Source: Opitutaceae bacterium (lineage in GTDB: Bacteria; Verrucomicrobiota; Verrucomicrobiia; Opitutales; Opitutaceae). From it: 35,503 nucleotides of DNA. The notes beneath the pieces were generated by a model. It was not told where the DNA came from. It saw only the letters and a list, made by a program, of their open reading frames with translations, and ran no database searches. The stretch lies in contig JANQKU010000029.1 of the NCBI GenBank assembly GCA_028280955.1, forward strand, positions 1 to 35,503, read 5' to 3'. A program made the position numbers and the translations under genes. Shown one piece after another: positions 27,876-35,503 of this stretch; the stretch's first letter is position 1, and every line of letters begins with the position of its first letter.

Positions 27876-29063
27876 CTAAAACAAAGATTCGTCCAGGATG
27901 TGAGCAGCTTCTTCCACCGGAACGGCTTTTCCCGGCTTCAATGGATAACTGAAAAGCCCTCCTTCGTAATTTCGAAGGACAATCTCATTCTCATCAACCC
28001 TCTCTACATAATCGGGATTAATCGGAATTTTTCCACCGCCTCCAGGCGCATCAATCACGAATTGGGGAATGCCATAACCCGTAGTATGTCCACGTAACGA
28101 TCGAATGATTTCGATGCCTTTTTGCACTTCTGTTCGAAGATGTGAACTGCCGGTAATCAAATCACATTGATAAATATAGTAAGGACGAACCCTCATTCTC
28201 AGTAGGCGATGAATCAACGCCTTCATCACATCTGCATCATCATTCACTCCCTTAAGCAGGACGGACTGATTCCCCAGAGGCACACCGGCGTAGGATAGAC
28301 GATCACAGGCATCTTTGAGCGCCTGGGTACACTCCTTGGGATGATTCACATGAATACTCATCCAGACAGGACCGTGCTTTTTCAGGATCTCACAAAGTTC
28401 CGGTGTCACTCGCTGAGGTAAAAAAACCGGGATACGTGAACCAATACGGATGAATTCAACATGCTTGATCGCCCGCAATCGGCCCAGAAGATGATCCAGC
28501 TTACGATCCGCTAAAAGCAATGGATCTCCACCACTCAAAAGAACATCACGCACTTCTGGATGGCTCTCGATATAACGTAAACCCTGCTCATATTCAGGAT
28601 GAAAATTATAATCCTGGGCGTTACTGACCAATCGACTACGAGTACAGTATCGGCAGTAAGCCGCACACCTATCTGTCACCAAAAACAAAACCCTATCCGG
28701 ATAACGATGGACCAGCCCGGGAACTTTCATATGACCATCCTCCCCCACAGGATCCAACATCTCTTCGGGAGCAATCGTCATTTCCCCCCCCTGAGGGATA
28801 ACCTGCCGACGGACAGGACAACTCGGGTCATCCCGATCAATCAAATTGAAAAAATAAGGTGTGATGGCCAAAGCGAGTTTCGAATTCGCAAAATAACAGC
28901 CCTGCTTTTCCTCTGGAGTCAGTGTCATAAACTGCTCCAACTGCTCAACCTTCGTCAGACGGTTTTTCAGTTGCCAGCCCCAATCATTCCAAGTGTCAGC
29001 TGGAACATGTTCCCACAATCCTTGCCCTTTCGTCCAGGCTTCACGGTTTTCTGTATACGGCAT
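27876..29063 (-). CDS. kamA: Lysine 2,3-aminomutase family radical SAM protein
   Basis: 395 aa; VPADTWNDWGWQLKNRL, VLFLVTDRCAAYCRYCTRSR (CxxxCxxC), DVLLSGGDPLLL, NQSVLLKGVNDD, PYYIYQCDLITGSSHLRT, GGGGKIPINPDY. Confidence 0.88.
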   Translation of the reverse strand: MPYTENREAWTKGQGLWEHVPADTWNDWGWQLKNRLTKVEQLEQFMTLTPEEKQGCYFANSKLALAITPYFFNLIDRDDPSCPVRRQVIPQGGEMTIAPEEMLDPVGEDGHMKVPGLVHRYPDRVLFLVTDRCAAYCRYCTRSRLVSNAQDYNFHPEYEQGLRYIESHPEVRDVLLSGGDPLLLADRKLDHLLGRLRAIKHVEFIRIGSRIPVFLPQRVTPELCEILKKHGPVWMSIHVNHPKECTQALKDACDRLSYAGVPLGNQSVLLKGVNDDADVMKALIHRLLRMRVRPYYIYQCDLITGSSHLRTEVQKGIEIIRSLRGHTTGYGIPQFVIDAPGGGGKIPINPDYVERVDENEIVLRNYEGGLFSYPLKPGKAVPVEEAAHILDESLF

Positions 29064-29190
29064 AACGTAAAAAAGAATGACTATTACTCAGATCAGATAA
29101 CTGTCAAATTCCCAGAAAAATTAAGTTCGCTCATATTTTGCTAAATTTTCAGTTGGCAGCCTTTGAGAAACTCTATTGCTTCGAGCCCCA

Positions 29191-30357
29191 ATGAACCAAA
29201 AACGATCTGGAGTTCTGGCACTGGAAGATGGAAGCATCTTTCGTGGTATAGGTTTTGGCGGCATTGCGACCATCTCGGGAGAAGCCGTTTTCAACACCAG
29301 CATGACCGGTTATCAGGAAGTGCTCACCGATCCTTCTTATTTCCGCCAGATTGTTTGTATGACTGTTCCTCAGATCGGCAACTATGGAGTAAATGACGGT
29401 GACGAAGAATCCAGTTCCCCCAAAGTGGCCGGATTTATCGCCCATGAAATCAGCCCGGTCTCCAGTAACTGGCGGAGCCAAACATCACTGGAAACCTACC
29501 TGGCCAAACATTCCATTCCCGGGCTGCAAAGAATAGACACCCGGGCTCTCACGAAAAAACTGCGGGTCAGCGGTGCAATGAAGGCCTGTTTGAGCACCGA
29601 AGACATTAGCGATGAAGAAGCGATTAAACTGGCTCGTGAATGGGTAGGCATTGTCGGAGCCGACTACGTCAAAGAAGTCACCTGCAAAGAAGCTTATAGC
29701 TGGAATGCCGAAGATACCTCAAACCTTCCTTATGCTCCTGTCGGCACAACCCTCTTTCATAAAGATCGCCCTGCGAAAACTTACCGTGTCGCGGCTTTTG
29801 ACCTGGGCGCTAAGTACAATATATTCCGCAAACTGGTCCGTCATGGATTTGATGTGCGTGTTTTTCCGGCAACCACTCCTGCGGAAGCTGTGCGCGAATT
29901 TACACCAGATGGCCTCTTCCTCTCCAATGGCCCCGGCGATCCGGCTGCCCTGGACTATGTGCATAACACGGTTAAGGACCTAATGCCCGATATTCCAACA
30001 TTTGGTATTTGCCTGGGACATCAGGTCATCACTCACGCCCTGGGCGCAGGGACTTTCAAATTGAAATTTGGTCATCGCGGTGGGAATCAACCTGTCAAAA
30101 ACATCGAATCCGGTCGGGTTTCCATCACCTCCCAGAACCACGGTTTTGCCTCTGATCCCAAACAAGTTGAAAAATGCGGTGCCATCGTGACTGAAATCAA
30201 TCTAAACGACAATACTGTGGAAGGATTACGCCATAAAGAGCTGCCTATCTTCTCGGTTCAGTACCATCCGGAAGCGGCTCCAGGACCAAATGATGCCGAT
30301 CCTCTTTTCGAAGACTTCTACCATCTGGTCGACTCTCGGGCTAAAGGGGACATCTAA
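29191..30357 (+). CDS. carA: Carbamoyl-phosphate synthase small subunit
   Basis: ORF track start 29176 is a TTG; the ATG at 29191 (MNQKRSGVLALEDGSIFRG) is more likely. FNTSMTGYQEVLTDPSY, GFIAHEISP, RIDTRALTKKLR, FLSNGPGDPAALD, TFGICLGHQVITHALG (Cys nucleophile), SVQYHPEAAPGPNDA. Confidence 0.95.
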   Translation: MNQKRSGVLALEDGSIFRGIGFGGIATISGEAVFNTSMTGYQEVLTDPSYFRQIVCMTVPQIGNYGVNDGDEESSSPKVAGFIAHEISPVSSNWRSQTSLETYLAKHSIPGLQRIDTRALTKKLRVSGAMKACLSTEDISDEEAIKLAREWVGIVGADYVKEVTCKEAYSWNAEDTSNLPYAPVGTTLFHKDRPAKTYRVAAFDLGAKYNIFRKLVRHGFDVRVFPATTPAEAVREFTPDGLFLSNGPGDPAALDYVHNTVKDLMPDIPTFGICLGHQVITHALGAGTFKLKFGHRGGNQPVKNIESGRVSITSQNHGFASDPKQVEKCGAIVTEINLNDNTVEGLRHKELPIFSVQYHPEAAPGPNDADPLFEDFYHLVDSRAKGDI

Positions 30358-30549
30358 ATTTTCCTCTCCGTTCAATCGGAGCGCAAAGACAATCAAAGCT
30401 ATCCGCATTCCTTGAAACAAGACCATATTCAAAATTTCATTACGCTTGACTGCCAAAACAGAACAGACCCCAATTTCCTCTTGTCTCAATATCACTGAGT
30501 TAGCCAAAACTCCATGCACGCCTACTCTTCACTCTGCCAACGAGTGCCC

Positions 30550-30578
30550 GTTGAAAAAACGCCCTCAACTTTTTGAGC
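30550..30578. terminator. Candidate bidirectional terminator between convergent carA and kdsB
   Basis: Plus strand: GTTGA (30550-30554), TCAAC (30565-30569), TTTTT. Minus strand: CTCAA-AAAG-TTGAG followed by GGCGTTTTTT. Short stems only. Confidence 0.35.
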
Positions 30579-30626
30579 AAGCGATGTATTACGAACATAA
30601 GAAATTCACAAAATCCCAGAACCAGT

Positions 30627-31373
30627 CTATTTCGGCAAATGAGCTTCAAACTCCGCTACATCAGCCAGTGTATCAATCCCGATTGACGCTTCTTCTGTGT
30701 AACCAACCGCAATATCATAACCCGCTTCCAGCACCCTGAGTTGCTCCAGTTTTTCAACTTGCTCAAGGTAACCGGGAGACATTTCACTGAAGACTTTCAG
30801 AAAATCCCCCCTATAGGAATAAAGACCTAAATGCCGATAAACCCTATTCTCGAGTAACCAATCCTCTGTTACAGATGTTCCTTCATCGCGGGGATAAGGA
30901 ATCGGCGACCGGGAAAAATAGAGAGCCCTATTGGATAAATCAGTCACAACCTTAACCTGATTTGGATTCAAAAAATCTTCAGCACGTTTGAAACGGTTAC
31001 CCAATGTTCCCATAGGGCACTTTCCTTGAATTAACTTCGCCAAGGCGCGTATTTGCCCAGCTGAAACCAGAGGCTCATCTCCCTGAACATTGATCACGTA
31101 ATCGGCTCCGACTGTTTCATTGGCCTCTGCTAATCGATCTGTTCCACTCTGATGATTTGGGTCAGTCATGACTGATTTGAACCCATCTTCCTCCAGTAAA
31201 CTGCGTAACTTCTCACTATCCACCGCAAACCAAAGTGGTATTTCCGGGACTTCAGAGACTATTCGTTCAGCCACCCATAGTAAGAGCGGTTTCCCTCGGA
31301 TAAGATGAAGAAGTTTCTCTGGGAAACGCGTGGACTCTAACCGAGCCGGAACCAGAATCGCAAATTTAGGCAT
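30627..31373 (-). CDS. kdsB: 3-deoxy-manno-octulosonate cytidylyltransferase
   Basis: 248 aa; FAILVPARLESTRFPEKLLHLIRGKPLLLWVAER, NVQGDEPLV, FSRSPIPYPRD, HLGLYSYRGDFL, EKLEQLRVLEAGYDIAVGYTE. Confidence 0.95.
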   Translation of the reverse strand: MPKFAILVPARLESTRFPEKLLHLIRGKPLLLWVAERIVSEVPEIPLWFAVDSEKLRSLLEEDGFKSVMTDPNHQSGTDRLAEANETVGADYVINVQGDEPLVSAGQIRALAKLIQGKCPMGTLGNRFKRAEDFLNPNQVKVVTDLSNRALYFSRSPIPYPRDEGTSVTEDWLLENRVYRHLGLYSYRGDFLKVFSEMSPGYLEQVEKLEQLRVLEAGYDIAVGYTEEASIGIDTLADVAEFEAHLPK

Positions 31374-31509
31374 ATTTTGGATGGGAGGGTATAAGACCCA
31401 TCTTTCTTTTTTTAGATTGCAAGCAGTTTACGAAAACAAGAAAACAGATCTTCCTTCCTATTGCCAAGAATCAATTTGGTTCGGCAGTTTGGAACTTTCT
31501 TAACACCCA

Positions 31510-31809
31510 ATGGAAACCAGCGAAACATCACCCACCGGGACAAAAATAGAGAAAAACCTCTCAGTTCAGAATAAGACAGGCATTCACGCTCGTCCTGCAG
31601 CCATGATTGTACGGGTGACAAATAAATACACCTCTCAGGTTTTTTTTGAAAAAGATGAGGAGCAGGTAAATGGGAAGAGTATCATGGGGCTAATGATGCT
31701 CGCAGCCGGACGTGGTTCTTCCATTAAAGCGATTATCGAGGGATCCGACGCTGAAGATATGATGAAGGATCTTGAAGATCTCTTTAATCGAAAATTTGAT
31801 GAAGGCTAA
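31510..31809 (+). CDS. HPr family phosphocarrier protein
   Basis: 99 aa; NKTGIHARPAAMIVRV (phospho-His site), NGKSIMGLMMLAAGRGSSI (regulatory Ser region). Confidence 0.92.
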   Translation: METSETSPTGTKIEKNLSVQNKTGIHARPAAMIVRVTNKYTSQVFFEKDEEQVNGKSIMGLMMLAAGRGSSIKAIIEGSDAEDMMKDLEDLFNRKFDEG

Positions 31810-31815
31810 AGTATA

Positions 31816-33900
31816 GTGAGCCTCGGATTATTTGATCGCAGCTTACACGAACCCGCTCTTCTGGAATTTGCTCTGGTAGCAGACTCCCACTTTACCGAAG
31901 CAAAATCCAAAGGATCAAAAGAATTTCCCTCTCGGGCCAAACAAAAAGGTCGGGCAGAGATGGCCTGGAAACTTTTGGCAGATCTGAAACCGGAATTCGT
32001 CCTACACATGGGTGATATCGTCCAGGAATATCCAGGTGTAGAAGAATTTCAGGAATCATTTCAGGCTGCCCTTACCCAAATGCAGGCCTGTCATAGCAAG
32101 ATCTATTTCGTCGCGGGAAATCATGATGTGGGTGATAAACCAGACCTGACCATGCCGACCCACCCAGTCGAAAAAGAATCTCTTGAATGGTTTCATCAAC
32201 AATGTGGACGATCCTGGTATGCCATTGAAAAAGATGAGTGCCATTTGATCATCATCAATTCCCAAATTTTAAATACAGGCAGTAAAGACGAAAAAGCACA
32301 ACAAGCCTGGCTGGACCAAGAACTCGAAAAAACAGATGGAAAACGAATTTTTCTCTTTCTCCATTTGCCTCTTTATCTCGAAAACCAAGACGACGAAGCA
32401 CTGGGACATTACGATGTCATCAGTGAGCCAGCCCGTTCTTCTTTGCTAAATTTGGTGAAGAAACACCAGATTGAGCTAATTGGTGGGGCTCATGTTCATT
32501 TTGCTTTTTTAGACAAAATTGAAGGAGCTCGCTACTTCCAATTTGCCTCTCCAGCTTTTACCCGCCCCGGTTTTGGCTATCTTTTCCAAGCGCCTTCTCC
32601 TCCAGAAAGAGGACGGGACGATCGCGACAAATTGGGTATTTATCTCATTAGAGTCCTGACCGATCGAACCGACGTGCATTTCATCCGAACTTACGGTTTC
32701 TCTCAACCAGAGCAATGGTGTCCCCCGCCTTTTCAAAAATTGCTTACACCACTCAGTGCGGGACAGAATTCCTCACCAATGGGGATCTCCTTAAGGCAAC
32801 CTTTGTCATCCACCACGGAAATTCCTATCGGGTTCCCCAATTTGCTACGCCCGAAGATACGGAACGACTATCCTCTTCTCATGCTGCTCGAGAGCGGAAC
32901 TCGTCACGTAAGAGCGCCTCTTTCGGATTGGAATGACCCCTTTCAAAGTAAACGTCTCAATCTTTTATCCCAAGAAGACGTTGCAATGACCGTTACTACG
33001 CTAGCCACCGGACTTTCAGACAAGATGCGAGAGTCACTGGAGCTATCGAAAGCAACCTGTCTCGAATGGCAAATGGCCGGTTCTCTCTTTCCCGACGAAA
33101 AAATTCTTAGTAAATTAATTGAATTGAGTCGATCTCTTCCATTCGAGTTATCACTCGCTCCGGTTATCCCCGGAGAAATCTTTAAAGGGAAACAACACCC
33201 TAGAACACGTATTGGATACACTTTGGATGAACTTGCAGACCTCGATCAAAAACTTCAACAAATAGATATTACTCTGGATCGCGCACTCTGTCGGATTCAC
33301 GCGGAAGAGAGTCCATTCGAGATAATTTCGGAACTGACTTCTCTCTTACCTACTTATAAAAGAATCCATCAAGTTGACCTGACCATGGAACTCGCTTCGC
33401 TTGAAGATCAGATAAACTTAAACAGAGCAGTCGCAGCCCTCTTCCACATCACCGCATTACCTGGCGCACGACTCTTTTTCGATCCACTTGTCGACATTGA
33501 TCGAACGATGGACATCAGTCACGGTCTGCTCGATCCACTCTGCAATCCGAGAGAAACCTTTACCGCCCTTCGCACTTTGAACGCGGTTCTTTTTACAAAT
33601 CGCCCTAAAAATTTTGTAAGAATTGAACAAATACATATTTCTAACAGGCAAGGATATGTTCTTACAGAAAAAAACAATACTCATATCCTTCTTTTCTCTT
33701 CAGACAAACCATGGAGCAACCGTGACTCTGATACTCTCCGACAGGTAATGGATCAGAACGATCATGCAGGCTCCAAAAAACTTTATCATCTGGTAAAAGG
33801 CAATGTCTTCACTGGTAACCAGCAGGAAATAACCTCACTCCTATTGGAAAAAGAACTGACTGGCCCACTACTCATCTCCTCCATTCAACCTCAACCCTAA
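31816..33900 (+). CDS. Calcineurin-like metallophosphoesterase with about 380-aa C-terminal extension of unknown function
   Basis: 694 aa with GTG start. N-terminal ALVADSHFTEA, LHMGDIVQE, FVAGNHDVGDK, FLHLPLYLE, GGAHVHF are metallophosphoesterase motifs. The C-terminal half matches nothing I recognise securely. Confidence 0.85.
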   Translation: MSLGLFDRSLHEPALLEFALVADSHFTEAKSKGSKEFPSRAKQKGRAEMAWKLLADLKPEFVLHMGDIVQEYPGVEEFQESFQAALTQMQACHSKIYFVAGNHDVGDKPDLTMPTHPVEKESLEWFHQQCGRSWYAIEKDECHLIIINSQILNTGSKDEKAQQAWLDQELEKTDGKRIFLFLHLPLYLENQDDEALGHYDVISEPARSSLLNLVKKHQIELIGGAHVHFAFLDKIEGARYFQFASPAFTRPGFGYLFQAPSPPERGRDDRDKLGIYLIRVLTDRTDVHFIRTYGFSQPEQWCPPPFQKLLTPLSAGQNSSPMGISLRQPLSSTTEIPIGFPNLLRPKIRNDYPLLMLLESGTRHVRAPLSDWNDPFQSKRLNLLSQEDVAMTVTTLATGLSDKMRESLELSKATCLEWQMAGSLFPDEKILSKLIELSRSLPFELSLAPVIPGEIFKGKQHPRTRIGYTLDELADLDQKLQQIDITLDRALCRIHAEESPFEIISELTSLLPTYKRIHQVDLTMELASLEDQINLNRAVAALFHITALPGARLFFDPLVDIDRTMDISHGLLDPLCNPRETFTALRTLNAVLFTNRPKNFVRIEQIHISNRQGYVLTEKNNTHILLFSSDKPWSNRDSDTLRQVMDQNDHAGSKKLYHLVKGNVFTGNQQEITSLLLEKELTGPLLISSIQPQP

Positions 33901-33907
33901 GACTGAT

Positions 33908-35071
33908 ATGCGAATCGAAAAAGTAGAATGTTTTCCTCTAAAGATACCAGGTCATCCCTATGTGGGCGGGCATGATGATCGCAAAAAATCAGGCACTTAC
34001 GGCAGCTACATCAAACATCGACACTACCGAGCCATTTACATAGCCGATGCTCAGGCTCTTTTGGTCAAAATTACCACTGATACTGGTATTGTCGGTTGGG
34101 GAGAAACTCAGGCCAGTTTGATTCCCCAGTTAGTGGCGGAAATGCTGGACGAAATCATTACCCCTGGTTTGATCGGAGAAGATCCCTTCGACCGAGCCGT
34201 ACTGCGGGATCAGGCTTACGACAGACCACGGGATAGAGGCCACGATAGTGGACTAATCGTCGATGCCATCTCAGCTTGCGATATCGCCCTTTGGGATATC
34301 GTTGGAAAAGCCACAGGCAAACCCGTCTGCGACCTGCTGGGAGGAAAATATCGCACAGAAATCCCCTGTTATGTTTCCGGTGTTCATGCTGAGACAGCTG
34401 CAGAACAAATCGAAAAAATTGAAGACTGGTTAGAGAAAGGATTTACCAACTTCAAAATCTCCCTCGGATTTGGCGTAAGGGAAGACATCGAACACGTCCG
34501 TCAACTCCATGAAGCCTTGGCTAATCGAGCCCAAATACTGATCGATTCCCATTGGGCTTTTACTTTGAACGAAGCCATTGAAGTCGGAAGGGCTTTCGAA
34601 AAAATGGGCGTCCGGTTTATGGAATGCCCCATGAACTCAGAAGTCATTGAGACGCACTCTTCTCTCTGCCAAGCTCTCGATCTCCCCATTGCTCTGGGTG
34701 AAGAATTTAGAACCCGCTATCGCTTTAAAGAACGACTTGAACGAAAAGCGCTCGATATTGCGCAACCAGATATCGGACGACTGGGCATTACTGAAGGTTT
34801 TCGGGTCATCAATTTATGTAACGCCTTTGATATTCCATCAGCCCCTCACATTGGTTCCGGTCTCGGCATCTACACCGCTGCCTCTCTGCACGTCGCTGCC
34901 GCAACAGAGCAACTTTATCTACTGGAGTTTCAACCTTCCCAAATCGACGTTTCAGACCTCTACTTCTCACCGTCACTCCGCCCAACCGAAGGAAACTATC
35001 AACTATCGACGGCTCCTGGTTTGGGAATCGAGCCCGACGAAGCAAAACTGACCGAACACCTTTTTCAATAG
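33908..35071 (+). CDS. Mandelate racemase/muconate lactonizing enzyme family protein (enolase superfamily)
   Basis: 387 aa; LLVKITTDTGIVGWGETQA, ACDIALWDIVGKATGKPVCDLLGG, LIDSHWAF, FMECPM, LGEEFRTRY, SAPHIGSGLGIYTAASLHVAAA. Confidence 0.9.
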   Translation: MRIEKVECFPLKIPGHPYVGGHDDRKKSGTYGSYIKHRHYRAIYIADAQALLVKITTDTGIVGWGETQASLIPQLVAEMLDEIITPGLIGEDPFDRAVLRDQAYDRPRDRGHDSGLIVDAISACDIALWDIVGKATGKPVCDLLGGKYRTEIPCYVSGVHAETAAEQIEKIEDWLEKGFTNFKISLGFGVREDIEHVRQLHEALANRAQILIDSHWAFTLNEAIEVGRAFEKMGVRFMECPMNSEVIETHSSLCQALDLPIALGEEFRTRYRFKERLERKALDIAQPDIGRLGITEGFRVINLCNAFDIPSAPHIGSGLGIYTAASLHVAAATEQLYLLEFQPSQIDVSDLYFSPSLRPTEGNYQLSTAPGLGIEPDEAKLTEHLFQ

Positions 35072-35100
35072 TAGAGCTTTTTTAGATAAGACAAAATAAC

Positions 35101-35490
35101 ATGAGCGAAAACAGAGAAATTCGACATCCTGAAAAACGTTTTACCTACGGTCTCTTCTCAGCAGGTGTGATCCGTGACGGTTGGCTCTATCTAAGTGGCC
35201 AAGGACCACTTGATATGGAAACAGGCAAGGCCGTCCATGGAACCATCGAAGAAGAAACCGCGCTAACCCTTCAACATATTGAAAGCATTTTGAAAGAAGC
35301 TGGTTGTAAACGATCAGATGTTGTCCGCTGTACCTGCTATCTCTCTGATATGGAAAACTTCGAAGGCTTTAACACCACTTATGGGAAGTTCTTTACCGGT
35401 GTTCGCCCTGCCCGCACAACGATTCAGGCAGGCTTAATGAAAGGTATCAAAGTGGAAATCGATGCCGTGGCCCGAGTTCCTGAAGGTTGA
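35101..35490 (+). CDS. RidA family (YjgF/UK114) protein
   Basis: 129 aa; GWLYLSGQGPLDMETG, LTLQHIESILKEAGCKRSDVVRCTCYLSDMENF, GVRPARTTIQAGLMKGIKVEIDAVAR. Confidence 0.92.
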   Translation: MSENREIRHPEKRFTYGLFSAGVIRDGWLYLSGQGPLDMETGKAVHGTIEEETALTLQHIESILKEAGCKRSDVVRCTCYLSDMENFEGFNTTYGKFFTGVRPARTTIQAGLMKGIKVEIDAVARVPEG

Positions 35491-35503
35491 GTCGTGAGGA
35501 AGG

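Noticed and set aside
28599-29144. 181-aa plus-strand ORF
   Set aside because: Almost entirely antisense to the clear lysine 2,3-aminomutase coding sequence; no recognisable domain.
30358-30626. Possible small gene or pseudogene between carA and kdsB
   Set aside because: Only short antisense or overlapping ORFs; no recognisable remnant, better explained as convergent spacer with a terminator.
1-35503. CRISPR arrays, tRNA/rRNA genes, transposases or phage genes
   Set aside because: Looked for regular repeats, cloverleaf-like segments and mobile-element protein motifs; none seen, though short ncRNAs cannot be excluded by eye.

Overview
The window appears to be a bacterial chromosome segment. 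An Opitutae-like Verrucomicrobiota origin is only an impression, because no marker gene is present. Left part, about 1-20.9 kb: a co-directional minus-strand lipopeptide/lipodepsipeptide gene cluster that runs off the left edge. In transcription order it encodes (i) an ABC exporter, (ii) an exported penicillin-acylase-family Ntn-hydrolase, (iii) an exported fusion of a dienelactone-hydrolase-like esterase with a gamma-glutamyltransferase (GGT), (iv) a 2741-aa FAAL-ACP-C-A-PCP-C-FkbH megasynthase, and (v) a truncated NRPS, PCP-C-A-PCP-C-A(partial). The most interesting reading is a prodrug-type assembly line. A fatty acid would be loaded by the FAAL. It would be joined to an amino acid chosen by an A domain with a Lys2/McyE-like 'DPRH-G' pocket, which suggests activation of a side-chain (gamma) carboxylate. 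That would be coupled, probably as an ester, to a glyceryl unit loaded by an FkbH domain onto a carrier on the next protein. Export and removal of the acyl-glutamyl-type cap by the acylase, GGT and esterase would follow. Right part, about 21.3-35.5 kb: mostly housekeeping and catabolic genes. These are a conserved hypothetical protein, glcD-glcF, a tandem pair of PhyH-family dioxygenases with a divergent AraC regulator, a lysine 2,3-aminomutase-like radical SAM protein, carA, kdsB, and a compact HPr / metallophosphoesterase / enolase-superfamily / RidA gene run. I saw no tRNA, rRNA, CRISPR or transposase genes. All substrate and product statements are inference.
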